A stretch of DNA of 64,000 bases. It comes from Trichobilharzia szidati. Taxonomy: Eukaryota > Platyhelminthes > Trematoda > Strigeidida > Schistosomatidae. Location: assembly GCA_944472155.2 (NCBI GenBank), contig OX235279.1, forward strand, positions 157,006,199 to 157,070,198. Direction: 5' to 3'. Both the position numbers and the translations under genes were made by a program. Shown one piece after another: positions 10,790-22,760 of the stretch. The number at the start of each line of letters is the position of its first letter. Positions within the stretch are counted from its first letter, which is position 1. The notes below the pieces were generated by a model. The model was not told the DNA's origin and searched no databases. It saw only the letters and a list, made by a program, of their open reading frames with translations.

Positions 10790-11640
10790 ATATTCTTCTC
10801 TGGCTGTCTCCATAACTGACCATAAGCTTACAATTAACCAACCTTGCATGATCTCCTCTATGTCAATCTGAGAGCAACACCCACCTCAACATTTCCACTC
10901 GAATGCCTTGGGCATGGTGTTACTGAACAGTCTTATCAGCGGGTGTCCGTTCCACTTCTGTTTCCCTTCTTGTGTTTGTTGGTAAGCCGATGGGTTGCGG
11001 TTGATTCGTTGTCAAAGTCCCTCATTCACAATCTCTTCTGGTCACCTGATAGTCAGCAGTGATGAACGTCTTCAGCCATCTGTTGGAAGTAATTTTGGTG
11101 ATGCGCCTGAATCACATAAAAGAAGTGAATTGATACTGGTGTTGAAAATCTGAATCATTACTTGTGATGCTTAGTGCAGTCGACTTCCAAACTGATTTTA
11201 GAGTAATGAAAGTCTGTCTTGCCTTTCCTATGCAATCACGGGTAAATTCGACATCCTCATCTGTGTCGCCACGTCTAGTACAGATAGTGCACAGTGTGAA
11301 TGTTCAATTCTTGTGTATCAATGATTGATACTTATTGTTATTTTGTTGGTTGGTTGGATATTTTCATCACATCAATCTGCTGTATGTTTATTTTAACTTG
11401 TATCTCTGCTGGCTGTGTCTTCTGCCAACTTTTCGTTTTCGCCTTTACATGTTCGTGTTTGCTTGACATTGAAGGTAAATCATCTGAGAAGCGCACAACC
11501 TCCAGTGTCTTCTCTTCGGTCCACAGCTGGCCGATTTTCTCGCCTCCGGCGCGCTGTTAGGTGACCTGGTCCACCACAATCAGGGAATACTGATCTGTGA
11601 ATTTTCGTCAATAAGTAATTAGAGACGCTGGACTAAATCT
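10790..11640 (-). pseudogene. RTE-type retrotransposon, decayed 3' half
   Basis: The plus-strand text is the reverse complement of RTE landmarks in order: GCATGATCTCCTCTATGTCA, CCTTGGGCATGGTGTTACTG, GGTGTTGAAAATCTGAAT, CTTCCAAACTGATTTTAGAG, GACATCCTCATCTGTGTCGC, ATTTTCATCACATC, TTCTGCCAACTTTTCGTTTT, and CTGGTCCACCACAATCAGGG (the region N-terminal to FADD, cf. DWIMRQ). It reaches from the C-terminus back to near RT motif B. Antisense frames at 10844-11062 and 11300-11560 are shadows. Heavily broken. Confidence 0.65.
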
Positions 11641-11689
11641 TGCTTTCGAAGGGAGGAAGACATCAGTAGAATTAACCACCGAGTTTTCA

Positions 11690-11900
11690 TTTTCAATCCT
11701 TTGTCTTCCGAGAGGAACATAGGGCTTCAAGCTACAAGGTTTGAAGTTTCAGCTGTTGGAGTGAGGTTATTGTGCTCACACCCACTCTTCCGTTTCTCGG
11801 GTGTTTGAGAGTTTATCAACCGGGAATGAGACCCGGACCTCCTATGTGAGCGGCGGTTATTGAGCATTCTAATACTGAACCACTGATTCGTATGCTAATG
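11690..11900 (-). mobile_element. tRNA-headed SINE with RTE-like tail
   Basis: On the minus strand the head is AGTGGTTCAGTATTAGAATG ... GGTCCGGGTCTCATTCCC (A- and B-box-like). The body includes AATAACCTCACTCCAAC, and the tail is GAAGCCCTATGTTCCTCTCG followed by GAAGACAAAGG. Head, body and tail keep the same order and spacing as the copy at 41870-42117. Confidence 0.65.
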
Positions 11901-13144
11901 CTTCAAATAGCTTTTATTTTACTGTAACCCTTTTAAACATTTGGTTCTTTAGTTAACCACCAAGTTTTGGAAACTGTTTAACACTCACTCGTAGCTGCTC
12001 CATGTATTGCCACTTCTTTAGAGGCTTCAAACAATAGATCATTTGATCTTTGAATATCTAAAAAGATGTAGATTAACGAAAAGAGCAAGTGAAGGATATA
12101 GCAGCGTTGCTGAATGTAAATTCTGGAGAAATTCAGCCATTAGGCTAACTGGGCACAATATATTTATTATAATGCTGTTGATCAACCTCGAAGATTATGA
12201 CTTCATGCAATCAATTTAATTGGTTGTATATTCGCTTAAGTTTCCAAGGTTGGTAATACTTGTTTAAAATGTATTCGATGTGTGAGGAATTGAATCATTT
12301 TCACCATTTCGGCAGAGTCTGTTTCCCATTTTTATTTTTGGGGGATAAGAATGGAGCCAACTACATCAGCAACTAGTGCAGTGTCTAGTATTCAGTCAAG
12401 TTGCCTGTTGCTTTCCAAAGTCAAACCCACAAATTGACATTGATCATAACGAAGCAGGAAAATACCGGAGAGTGAACTCCCAGTATTTGCATTCAAGTAC
12501 AATAGAATTAAGTCTTCACCAAACAAGGAACTGGACTTGTGATGCTACTTACTGACTGGTGTTAAGTCAAAGTATCCAATACCGTTGCACAGGAGGTCAG
12601 TGGCGAGCTCGAATAGCTCAGTGGTTATGTATGTGACTACAAGTCTGGGCAGAACGAGTTCCAATCTCAGAAGACGCACTGGTTCTTCCTATATTGGAGA
12701 TGTGGTATGCTTATGAACACCATCAAGAACGAAACCTTGAACAGGTATAGCTTCCTGCCTTACTGATTGCCTCCAACCATCTAATAAAACCAGCTCAGAG
12801 TGCACCATGATGGCGAGCCACCTAGTATAGTGGCCACATTGCAAACTAAAGTGACAGAGGTCAGTCTGTGCCAAACATGAGACTAAGCGCATGATACTGG
12901 TTACTAAGTAGTGTACAAACAAAGTATTCAAGTCTGAGTTACCTAAGTATCAATCACAACCGTAAGTCTCACACAGCAATTATTTAATACAGCAATCATC
13001 ACTCAGGCAGAAACTGAATTAATCTAAATAAGAATTTTGAGTGACGTGATCTAATTAATCTAAAATCGAAAGAGAGTCAAGTTTTAATTAGACAACTGCT
13101 CCTGTAGAACCAAGTATACCGACTGTAATTGGAGGTTTCTATAC
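11901..13144. other. No gene; possible isolated SINE head at 12606-12680
   Basis: At 12606 the plus strand reads GAGCTCGAATAGCTCAGTGG, then GAACGAGTTCCAATCTC. This is an A-box/B-box arrangement resembling a tRNA-derived SINE head. No tail is recognised. The rest shows only short frames, the longest 80 codons (12689-12931 minus). Confidence 0.4.
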
Positions 13145-13395
13145 AAAGTGTCATCGAATACTTATCCTCGTGGTTTCTCGAAAGATGCAAATGGATTGGC
13201 TTGCAGTCCTATCCTGGAACATCTGATCGTGCAAACTCGCAAACCAATTTCATGGTTATCTGCAAAGTATGCGAAAGTCTTGTCAAAGGATCACGAGTCG
13301 AACTCTTTCAAACCGCACAAGCTATGGTAATCCGTTTGCTGAATCCTGAACTGCACATACAGGACGAGTAGTTTATTCAGTCAGCGGACATATAA
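13145..13395 (+). pseudogene. Penelope-like element, GIY-YIG C-terminal remnant
   Basis: Two frames must be joined. The frame of 13148-13330 gives VSSNTYPRGFSKDANG ... SPILEHLIVQTRK, matching the SEHxPxWLSK ... SSILxHLxDxGH block of PLE nucleases. The frame of 13129-13371 then gives TNFMVICKVCESLVKGSR and TAQAMVIRLLNPELHIQDE, matching the terminal TAEAxxIRLxNPxLCIQK block. The frameshift lies near 13240. The upstream catalytic GIY-YIG part and the reverse transcriptase are absent. Confidence 0.7.
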
Positions 13396-14440
13396 TAGAA
13401 AAATAATGTTTTTGAACATTTGATGCGTAGTTTTTGTTGATCCTAGCTATTTGTCATGAGACGTGAGCCATGAGCGCGCTGTTCTGTAGAATCAATCCCA
13501 AAGAAGCAGAACAGGAGAGCTATCCAGCAATGTTGTCATTCATTCCTATGAAAACTGAGGCGTTATCAGCTGTGTTGATGGCAGTGAAATGACTCCAATC
13601 CGGTTGGATCTCACAGCTTAGCGTGTAGCGTAGTGGACTAGTAATGCAGAAGTTACTGTATAGAATTCTACAGTGAGCCAGATTTCCATTTCACAGTCCT
13701 CACTTATCACCCAATGACTGTCGAAAAGGAAAAAGGTAGATCAAAATACCTTTGAAACCATGCCTGAAGTGTAGATAAACCAGTGGAGATGAGATCGGAA
13801 CTGTGCATGTGGAGGCAGTGACACAGACAACGTGATAGTTTAATTGATTCACTGAGGCGAACAAAGAACCTGTTTACGGAGTGAAAATTAGGTAATTATA
13901 CGACAGGTCAGTAGAAGTATACTACTGTGAGTGGAGTGAGTAGTATTGACTCAGTTTGAAGGATTCATCAAGAGCAATCAGAGTGATTCAGATAACCATG
14001 GAAACACACACGTAATAACAGAAAATAAAATCAACCTCTCCCCTCTCTCTCTCTTTTTACAAACCTTGCTCATATTCAATCGGTAGAGAATGTGTGCATT
14101 GACTGCTTCGATAAGTGGTCAGGAAATCTATTCAGAGAGTAAAATAATAGAAAATGTTGAAAAGATACGTTGAAATGAAAGGGAAGGTGTATCTGTGTCA
14201 ATATTCATGAGTGCGGATAAACGACACAGTGAGACATGCATGAGCAGACTATATGCAGCAAACGCAACCATATATATTCTGGCTGTGTATTATCAATCGG
14301 TAGACCACATATAAAACACCTGAATGTAACATTTGACAACATCAAAACAGCTTATTGAAATCAACTGGAAAAGCGAAGTAAGTCGTTTAGCCAACAGCCT
14401 GTTTTCAATGAATTACTTCCCCTCAACTGTACAATTGCAC
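13396..14440. other. No recognisable gene
   Basis: A short CT-rich run (14037-14056) and a possible tRNA-like SINE scrap near 13619-13700 (GCGTGTAGCGTAGTGGACTA). Nothing else is recognised. Confidence 0.35.
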
Positions 14441-14444
14441 TTCG

Positions 14445-15960
14445 CCGCTTCCCTTTCGGGTTCCACTCGAGCTATGATCTGACGCGCGATGTCACCCAAC
14501 GGCCTCCTCAGCGAGTGTCCAATCCATCTCCACTTTCTCCTGCATATTTGTTGGGCAATTGGTTCCTGTTTTGTTCGTTCCCATAGCTTCTTGTTTGTGA
14601 TTCTTTCCCGCCATCTAATCTTCAGTATAGAGCGAAGACAGCTGTTGATAAAGGTCTGCAACAGGCTGTTGGAAATATTCTTTGTGACCCGCCAAGTTTC
14701 TGATCCGTATAGAAGAACTGACTGACTTGACATTTGTATTGAAAATCCGAATTTTGTTATTGATGCTGAGTGACGAAGATTTCCAGATTGGTTTCAGGTT
14801 GATGAATGTGTTTCTCGCCTTCCCGATTCTCGATTTGACATCCTCGTCCGTTCCTCCTGTGGTTGAGACAATGCTCCCTAAATAAGTGAAAGAAGTAACC
14901 GCCTTCAAATCCCTCCCGTTGATGGTGATTGGCACAGGATATTGCTGTCGTTGTTGTTGGTTGGTTATTTCCATGACCTCCGTCTTGTCTATGTTCACCT
15001 GCAGTCCTGTCTTTGCTGCTTCTTCGACCAGTTTGTCAATTTTCGCTTGTAAGTCTTCGATTTTGTGTGACATCAAACATAAATCGTCCGCAAAGTCCAG
15101 GTCTTCTAGGTTCTTCACGTCGGTCCAGGATATCCCTGTCTTCTCGTTTCCTACTGTCTGACGCATAATCCAGTCCACTACAATTAGGAATATCATTGGT
15201 GATAATAAGCACCCTTGTCTGACTCCTGTGTTTACTCCAAACGCCTCGCTGAGTTTTCCGTTGTGGATCACTTGGCATCTGCCGTTTTCGTACAGCTGTT
15301 GAATAAGGTTGATGAATATTTGGGGTACGCCGTAGTACCTGAGTAGTTTCCAAATTACTTCGCGGTCAACGCTGTCGAAGGCCTTCTCAAAGTCTATGAA
15401 GTTGAGGTAGAGATTTGATTGCCATTCCATGCTTTGTTCGATGATAATGCGTAGAGTTGCAATTTGGTCAGAACATGATTTTCCTTTCCTGAATCCAGCT
15501 TGTTCTGGTCGGAGTTCTGTATCCAGTGCGTCCTTTATTCTCTCAGAGATGATGCGACTCAGGATTTTACTTGGCGTCGACAGGAGCATGATTCCTCGCA
15601 AGTTCTTGCAGAGTCCTAGGTCGCCCTTCTTTGGTAGTTTCACGAGGTAACCTTTCCTCCAGTCAGTAGGCACCTTTCCCTCTTTCCATATCTTTTGCAA
15701 TAATGGAGTCAGCATATCTGCTTTCGTTTCTGGGTCCGCTTTCAGTGCTTCCGGGGGTATTCCATCTGGTCCAGCTGCTTTCCAGCTTTAAGAAGCTTGA
15801 TTGAATTTATGACTTCAGCTTTCGTTGGAGGATTGGTGTCAACTTGCAGTTGGGTACGTGCTGTTGTTGGTATTTCTGGACGGGTTGCAGGTGATGGTCT
15901 GTTCAAGAGTCCTTTGAAGTGGTCCGCCCATTGTTTAATCTGTCTTTCTTCTTTGGTGAT
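14445..15960 (-). pseudogene. RTE-type (SR2-like) non-LTR retrotransposon, young truncated copy
   Basis: Encodes the reverse transcriptase of an RTE-clade element, which copies element RNA into DNA at a nicked target. The main frame (15715 to 14615) has 366 codons: motif A FIDFEKAFDSVDR (residues 106-118), motif B GVRQGCLLSP (164-173) and catalytic FADD (208-211). The C-terminal part continues in another frame (14733 to 14413: LLYGSETWRVTKN, then RKWRWIGHSLRRP). The shift is caused by an extra CAGT after NVKS, also present in the copy at 60372-62224. Upstream coding similarity continues to about 15959 after a further indel near 15788, then stops abruptly (5' truncation). The endonuclease and the normal 3' tail are missing; similarity ends near 14445. 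High identity to the 60 kb copy suggests recent activity of the family. Confidence 0.85.
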
Positions 15961-16934
15961 ATCGCATTACATGCTGAAAATTCCACATTGTATGAAAAGT
16001 CCTGTTTGGAATACATCTCTCACTATTATTATTATAATTTTTAAATACCTTGTGTTGTTGCTGTTGTTGTTGTTTCAGATGTCGTTGTATCTGGATTGAC
16101 AGTAGTGTTATGCTGAATATTTGAGCGATTGTACGTGGTACCTATCGAATCAAGAATGAAAAGATAGTTGTTAATCTGAACCAAGTGCAGAATAGCAGTA
16201 CAACGTAGATTAAAGTAGATAGTGAGAACCATGGAGTGCTGGACAGCTGTTTTGTCCTCCTCAGTAGTATGCAACTGTGATTCTACCACGGATCAAACAC
16301 AGGACCTTCAGGTTACATGAACCGCTCACTTGTCATTCAGCCAGTGAAAAGGAAGCCAATGGTGCATGAATCCTAAATTGTGTCAATTTTCGAAATATAT
16401 TGCAACAACGCCAGCCAGTGTGATCGACGATTCATTGTCCTCACATTCAACTCAGACGTCACTGGTTACAGCTTCCTGTTAGACTTCTAGCCAGCTTCAT
16501 CTTGTTTTGTCCTCTGCGTCTGCTTCAAAGTGCAACTTCAATTCAAGGGATTTGTATTATGGTCCAATGAACAAAGATGATGTATCTATAATTTTCCTAG
16601 ATGAATGACTTGACGAAATAATATATAAGGTGATGAGCAACTCTTGGAAAAGTCTGGTTATCATCAAGAAATTCAATTCAACTCTGAAAACCATCGAAGG
16701 CATTTAGTTAACAAAACGTTGGATCGACAGGTGAAAATGCATACCGAGCAAAACATCTGTTAGGATGATGGTGTTTTGAACATTCTCAAATTAAATTGCT
16801 CAATGAGGTGTTGCACACTGACTAAATCTAACAAATTCCAGACGATCAAAATCATATGATTAGGAATCCATGAATGGAATAAAGGATATCTGTTGATAGC
16901 ATGAAAACTGAGACGGAGGAAGAGTAAATTGACA
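15961..16934. other. No gene; possible SINE-head fragment
   Basis: Around 16250-16340 the minus strand shows GGCTGAATGACAAGTGAGCG and GGTCCTGTGTTTGATCC, which is tRNA-SINE-like. A GTTGTTGTTGTT-type run lies at about 16056-16075. Otherwise short frames only. Confidence 0.35.
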
Positions 16935-17075
16935 GAGATGCTACGAATTCTTTAGGAAAAAGTCGATGACATACTGCTAGCTACTATGAACCATCAAATA
17001 ACATCAAGATAACATCTAGACATCATCGAAGCATTCGTACTAGGAGATGGAATATCAACAGAGACCGTATATTTC
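16935..17075 (+). repeat. Sm-alpha-like SINE, degenerate copy 2
   Basis: CTACGAATTCTTTAGGAAAA, then GATGACATACTGCTAGCTAC, and 45 bp on CATCATCGAAGCATTCGTAC followed by TAGGAGATG. The order matches the Sm-alpha-like copies at 7926 and 40765. The hammerhead core is more eroded here: the CUGANGA and GAAA boxes are both altered. Confidence 0.45.
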
Positions 17076-18770
17076 CATCTACAATCAAACAATCAAATAT
17101 TCATGTATATATATGCACTGGTTGTATTACCTGATCTCTGTGGATATTCAATTAAAGTGAAGACACATGAACGACGAATTGGAGCTACTGTCCAATCGGA
17201 AATACAAGGAATGAAGAGAAACTGATATAAACACATTGAAACATATCATCACTAGGAATATTATTCACACAGGCCACGTTTCATGACCTCATAAGATTAA
17301 GTGCACTAGTGAATTTGAATAAGTACCACTATACCCTGAAGTCGGTGAAGAAATCTAAAGGACTAATCACAAATAACTATATCCTGATTTCCATCACCTG
17401 TGTCAAGTCAGGGAATAATTCTAGGTGGTTCATAGTCTTCGTGGGTCACAGAAAACATTTGCAACAAGTTGGATACTTTCATCAACCGTTACTCTCGTTC
17501 GACAATGAAGATCGGTTGGTTAGTTAGAAATAACAAGTGAATACCCACTATGGTAACGAATCGACCTAATGTGCAGGCCATCGAATGGAAGCGAGAGGAC
17601 GAGCGGCGAAGTGTTTTGACTTACCATGTATCATTTCAAATGTTCCTGTAGAGCTAGTACTATCTGAAATTGCTCCCGGAACTTGATTTTACGTCCCACA
17701 GAACACTTACAAGTAGATTACCTGATCTATGCAGATCACAAAGCCAGCACTCTGAAGAATCCTCTTCTGTCATCCATCAGGTATCGAACAAATTGTCAAA
17801 AGTCACTAAATACCGAATACCCAGTGCACTTAACCTAAAACAGAACGAGTCCTCTTTGGCAAAGTAGCAGACTCAGACAAGTTTGCTATCCTTAGCTGCA
17901 AGTGAATATGTCAACTCATAACTACTGCATTACTTCTTACGTTATGCACACATTTTCTCCACTCATTGTTCCAGTATTATCATTCATCTTCCTATGCACT
18001 CTATCATCAGTCTGAATAACCAACCATCCAATGTGAACATTAATCATGAGCATTCATCACTACTGCATGCACATATATTCACTGTTATTCACAGTGAATC
18101 ACTTTTGGAATTCTGATGAGATTCCACTACAGTTTCATTTGTAAACCGGAGTTATTCAGATCTCAATATGTGCGATCGATTGGATATAGCATAACTGGCA
18201 ATCGACAAGACAAGCATCAGTGCATGAGTCTATGAAAGGCTGATGGAATGAATTTAGTAGTTGGACATCACTCATACATCAAGCAGTAGTACTTACTGAC
18301 CAACATAAACAAGCGAGTGTTCTGCCCGTTAATAGCGACTGTCATCATTGCTGTGTATTGGGTGAAAGATTCAACCGAGACAATTTAGTCAGTCCAAATC
18401 ACTCAAATTTCAAAGAAAACTGGGAGGAAATTTCATCATAATATAGCAGGAGGTTGAACCACCATTTTCGAATATTGTCCAGCGAGTTATTCGCAGAAAT
18501 GGGCATCTCTAAAACATGGCTGGATTAATCAAAACATACTCATCTCAAGTAAAACAATGAAAATAAACCAAAAATCATGTATTTGATGACGTGAATAAAG
18601 AAAACACTCAGTATGAGCTTAACAGTCTGCAAATGAGACGCTGCAGAAAATCCAATAAAGCTTCAAAAGTTGTGATAAAGATAATAGTTGTAACAAGTTT
18701 TGTGTCTGCAGATGATTGTGTGTAGCAGAACATCGCACGCAAGATCCATTGAACTTAAACTCGATTAAAT
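17076..18770. other. No gene; possible PLE scrap at 17670-17867
   Basis: The 65-codon frame at 17670-17867 contains SSSVIHQVSNKLSKVTKYRI, which resembles the segment after the HLxDxGH block in PLE nucleases (cf. TNFMVICKVCESLVKGSRVE). The resemblance is weak. Nothing else is recognised in this interval. Confidence 0.3.
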
Positions 18771-19932
18771 GACGACGAGGCAGTCAAATGACATCGCGCT
18801 CAGTGCAGGCCATCGATTGACTGGAATCCAAATGGGATGCAATGAGTGAGACGTCGAGGCTAGAGTGGCATGGAGGAGAATGCGCGGTGGGGAGGCGATG
18901 AGAGATTATGGAGAGGTGTGAACCTAGCTGAAGAGGACGGCTAAAAATAGAAAAAAGTGGAAATGTGTTGCTGAATTCCCCTGTTCCACTTATAACCCAG
19001 AAGTATAAGAAATGATAAATAGCTTATTTCAGTGTGTGAAAAATACTGATAGGCTTCTATATAATTTATTCAACATTCCACTTTCAACTGATTTTCCATA
19101 TTGCACTAGAGTTCTGTGTCTCTATCGACATGTCAGAGCCTCCTATGACTTGCAATTCTATGATATCTGAAGATTAGCACGATGGGAATTCAGTGACGAA
19201 TTATGAATTTTGAATAGATGTTTATTTTCGCAGTCAAGCCGAGTGAACAGTCTGCCAGATTTCTAGTGCCGTAAATTAATTCATCTCTCTTTGAACCAGG
19301 TAAAACCAAGTACACCGTACTGATGAGATTGAGCCAGAAGGAGTAAACACACCCATCAGATGTTTAGATCACTTCCGTTCGATGCGCTGCTTAGCATATC
19401 AGGCAGTCAGTAGTATGTATCGTCACGCACTTAGGCGTAAAACACGATGCAATAAATCATTCATGTAAGAGGAGTTCAGAGAAGTTGGCCCGTTCTATTG
19501 AAGTCTGAACTGAAGCCATATTGCCTGAAATGACAACGAAAGCGTCGCAATTCGATTATCACTGAGCTCAGAGAACACAACCACACCCACCGAAATGTTC
19601 TCGTCAAAAATATGAGAAAGCAAAATAATTAACTATATTTCTTGAAATACCTTGTTCGTTTGTAGATGGTTGTGTAACAGCAATACTCACGTTCCTTTCA
19701 CCATTCCTTATTTCATCTGTTCATGTAATGGACAACAATAATAACAGTAAATATCAAAAGACGACAGCATTTGAATGACATGAAATATAGTCGGATGTCT
19801 GTGAGTGAGAAAAGGACACTGAAAGTGGAGGATATGAAAAGACTAACTGTCTCTCACCATAGATATGTTCGTATTCTGTTTTCCATGTTAAGTGGTAATA
19901 TATGATGGGTAATATTGAGATGGTTATGTGTA
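18771..19932 (+). repeat. Repeat R, copy 1 (RTE 3' end plus flank)
   Basis: Collinear without indels, at a constant offset of 3736 bp, with 22507-23668 over 1162 bp and with only a handful of mismatches seen by eye. The first about 250 bp are the 3' end of an RTE (broken frame with SNDIALSAGHRLTGIQMG; tail TGTTCCACTTATAACCC). The remaining about 910 bp are flank, including a repeat B piece (GAGCTCAGAGAACACAACCA) near 19560. A third copy of the distal part lies at 25793-26558. Because RTE end and flank are duplicated together, this is a segmental duplication rather than retrotransposition alone. Confidence 0.85.
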
Positions 19933-20099
19933 CAATCTTATTGGAAGAATGACACGACGTAACTGCAGCAGCCGTTCATTCTGTCCTTCATTACAGGTGT
20001 GATAAGGTACACAGCGGCTAGCTGTCTTTGACCACAGATCTTCGCGTTCTACCTGTCACGTGTTAAACATTACACTGTGGTGAGCATTATTTAGACATT

Positions 20100-20620
20100 T
20101 AACCAAAATGATCTCATCCATGTCTTTATCAAACACATGCTCAAGTCATTGTCTCATGTACGGGTCCCACTCAAGCAATGACCTTCACGCGATGTCATTC
20201 AGTGGTGTCCTCAGATTATGTCGAATCCATTTCTTCTATCATATTTGTTGCACGATACGTTCTTGGTCCGTTCCTTCTCGTTCATACTTTCAGGTCGACC
20301 ATTTTGACTTGAGTATGGAGCGAGAGCATCTATTGAAGACAGTCTACAGTGGTCTGTTGGAAATGCTTCTAGTGACTCATCTGTCAAGTCTCTGAACCAT
20401 TTGTACACGCAAAGTTGATGTTGGATTTGAATTTCGGGATCCTGTTGATTATTCCAAGATGGTTTCAGGGTAATGAAGATGAGTCCTGCTTTTTTAATCC
20501 TCTTCTATTAGCCGTGACATAATCTTCCGTGAGGATTGAAGTTGAAACTACACTGCCAGTGAAGGAAATTGAAAGAGGTGATCTTCCATTAGTTTTCTGT
20601 CGTTGACGGCATTTTTCACT
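20100..20620 (-). pseudogene. RTE-type retrotransposon, decayed 3' part
   Basis: The reverse complement of the C-terminal RTE region: ATGATCTCATCCATGTC, GGGTCCCACTCAAGCAATGA, GCGATGTCATTCAGTGGTGT, GGAGCGAGAGCATCTATTGA, GGTCTGTTGGAAATGC, then ATTATTCCAAGATGGTTTCA. Fragmentary and without a catalytic domain. The 95-codon plus frame at 20108-20395 is its antisense shadow. Confidence 0.6.
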
Positions 20621-20825
20621 GATCAAGTGTGTTCATAGCCAGATTCTACTCTACGCTCATTTGAAGTCATATCTCTGATGTTATTACAGGCGAATGTACA
20701 TTGTTATTCTCAAGTCCGAATGAATCACTCAACTATTATGAATGCATGAATAGAATGACATGGAGGTAAAGAAGGTGACTATTTTGTTTACTTATTTCGC
20801 TGAACGAACACCTAGAAACTAATAG

Positions 20826-22760
20826 AAGCGAGGAGAGAAGGATCGTAAAAGAGAACATGACTCAATACCAAGATGGACAACAGGAGGAGAAGCTGAGTTC
20901 ACAACAATATACACTGCACTGAATAAGGAAGAAAGCGAAGAAGAGTTCCGGCGAAGACAAATACAATTCTACGACACACTGGCCGCCAACTGAAGCAGAA
21001 CAGGCAGGCAGGCAGGCAGGCCGCAGGTAAAACAAACCTCAGAACATTAGAACATCAGATAACCAGGCTGCTCGCTATCTGGGAACAGATCAACACAGAT
21101 GATGAAAGCAATAAAAGATGTTCAAGGGACCTGGTGAGCAGGGAGGAGAAACAAATAAATCAATGGACTGATCACTTTAAAGGACCCAGAGACTGAGACA
21201 CATCTGCTCACGACAGTACTGCAAAAGATTTCGAAAGATGGAAAGGTGCCTACCGATTGGAAGACAGGTTGGCTTCCTAGTCAAGCTGCTGATAAGGTCA
21301 ACTTACGCCTCACTCTGCAAGAACTGGTGTGGAATAATGCTCTTGTCCGCGCCCAGTAGAATACTGAGTCACGTCATCGTGGAGAGAAAAAAGATCCGCT
21401 GGATGCAGGATCCCGCCAGACCGGAACAATCTGGGTGGACTCAGGAAAAAAGAATCGTGTGGTGCTGATCGGATTGCAACTCTACGCATCGTCATCACAG
21501 AACAAAGCATGGAATGGCAGTCAACTCTCATTCTACCTCAACTTCATTGACTTTGGCAGGGGCTTTGGCAGACAGCGTTGACCGTAACGAGAAGTAATTT
21601 GGAAACTACTTCGACACTGTGAAGTGCTCCCAATCTATATCAACATCGTGCAGCAGTCGACTATACAACAATGGCACGGGTCAGGTGATCCACAACCGAA
21701 AACTTAGTGAGGTATTCGAAGTGAATACAAGAGGAATACAAGCTGGCTGTCTATTATCACCGATGATATTCCTAATTGTGGTGGACTGTATTGCATGTCA
21801 GACTGTGAGTGGAGAGCAAGGAGACAAGAATACGCTGAACGAACGATAAGAAGACTCTAGAGCATCTGGATTTCAAAGATGATACATATCTCATGTCACA
21901 CAAACTCGAAGACTTACAGGTGGGTGAAAACCAACAAACTCTCAGAAGAGGCTGGCTGGCAGCAAAGACAGGACTCCAGGTGAACATAGAAAATACGGAG
22001 ATGATGAAGATAACCAAAGAACAGCAACAACGACAACAACAACCAGCACCAATCATCATCAGTGGGAGAGATTTGAAAGAGGTTACTACTTTCATTTATC
22101 CGGCTAGGAAGCTTCATTTCAACTACAGCCACGTCGAACGGATGACAATGTCAAAGTCAGCCAGCCAGTCAGAATTGGAAAGGCAAGATACGCGCGCCTT
22201 CAGTAACCCGAAATCAGTTTGGAAATCTTCTGCTGTCACTTATCCAGTAGAAAGATTCGTATTCTCAACACAAATGTCAAGTCGATCCTTCTACACGTAT
22301 GAAAGACGTGGCGGGCATGACAAAAAAGGATTTCCAACAGATTGCAGACTAATAATAACAGCTTCCTTGGCTGAATCCATGCTGAAGATCAAATGGTCAG
22401 CTGGCTAGAAAAAAAAGGTGATAAGAAACTCTGGCTGAGAACAAGCCAATCAAGAGCCGATCGCTCGAAAAATGTGTAGGAGAAAATGGAGATGGGTCGG
22501 GAACACGACGACGAGGCAGTCAAATGACATCGCGCTCAGTGCAGGCCATCGATTGACTGGAATCCAAATGGGATGCAATGAGTGAGACGTCGAGGCTAGA
22601 GTGGCATGGAGGAGAATGCGCGGTGGGGAGGCGATGAGAGATTATGGAGAGGTGTGAACCTAGCTGAAGAGGACGGCTAAAAATAGAAAAAAGTGGAAAT
22701 GTGTTGCTGAATTCCCCTGTTCCACTTATAACCCAGAAGTATAAGAAATGATAAATAGCT
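20826..22760 (+). pseudogene. RTE-type retrotransposon remnant, left arm of the inverted pair
   Basis: The RTE linker, reverse transcriptase and C-terminus in several broken frames: 21238-21468 (template-entry region, IMLLSAPSRILSHV), then LYNNGTGQVIHNRKLSEVFE and GIQAGCLLSPMIFLIVVDCI (motif B; the GVRQG equivalent is mutated), then a 171-codon frame at 21893-22408 starting at MSHKLEDLQ, after the lost FADD box. A CAGG run at about 21004-21022 interrupts the linker. Positions 20826-22705 match 31923-33798 inverted, nearly base for base, including the same disabling lesions. The 3' end passes into repeat R copy 2. Confidence 0.8.

Noticed and set aside
19300..19345. Hammerhead ribozyme in repeat R (CTGATGAGATTGAGCCAGAA)
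   Set aside because: CTGATGAG is present, but no stem II or GAAA box follows at the right distance and no cleavage triplet is placed correctly.
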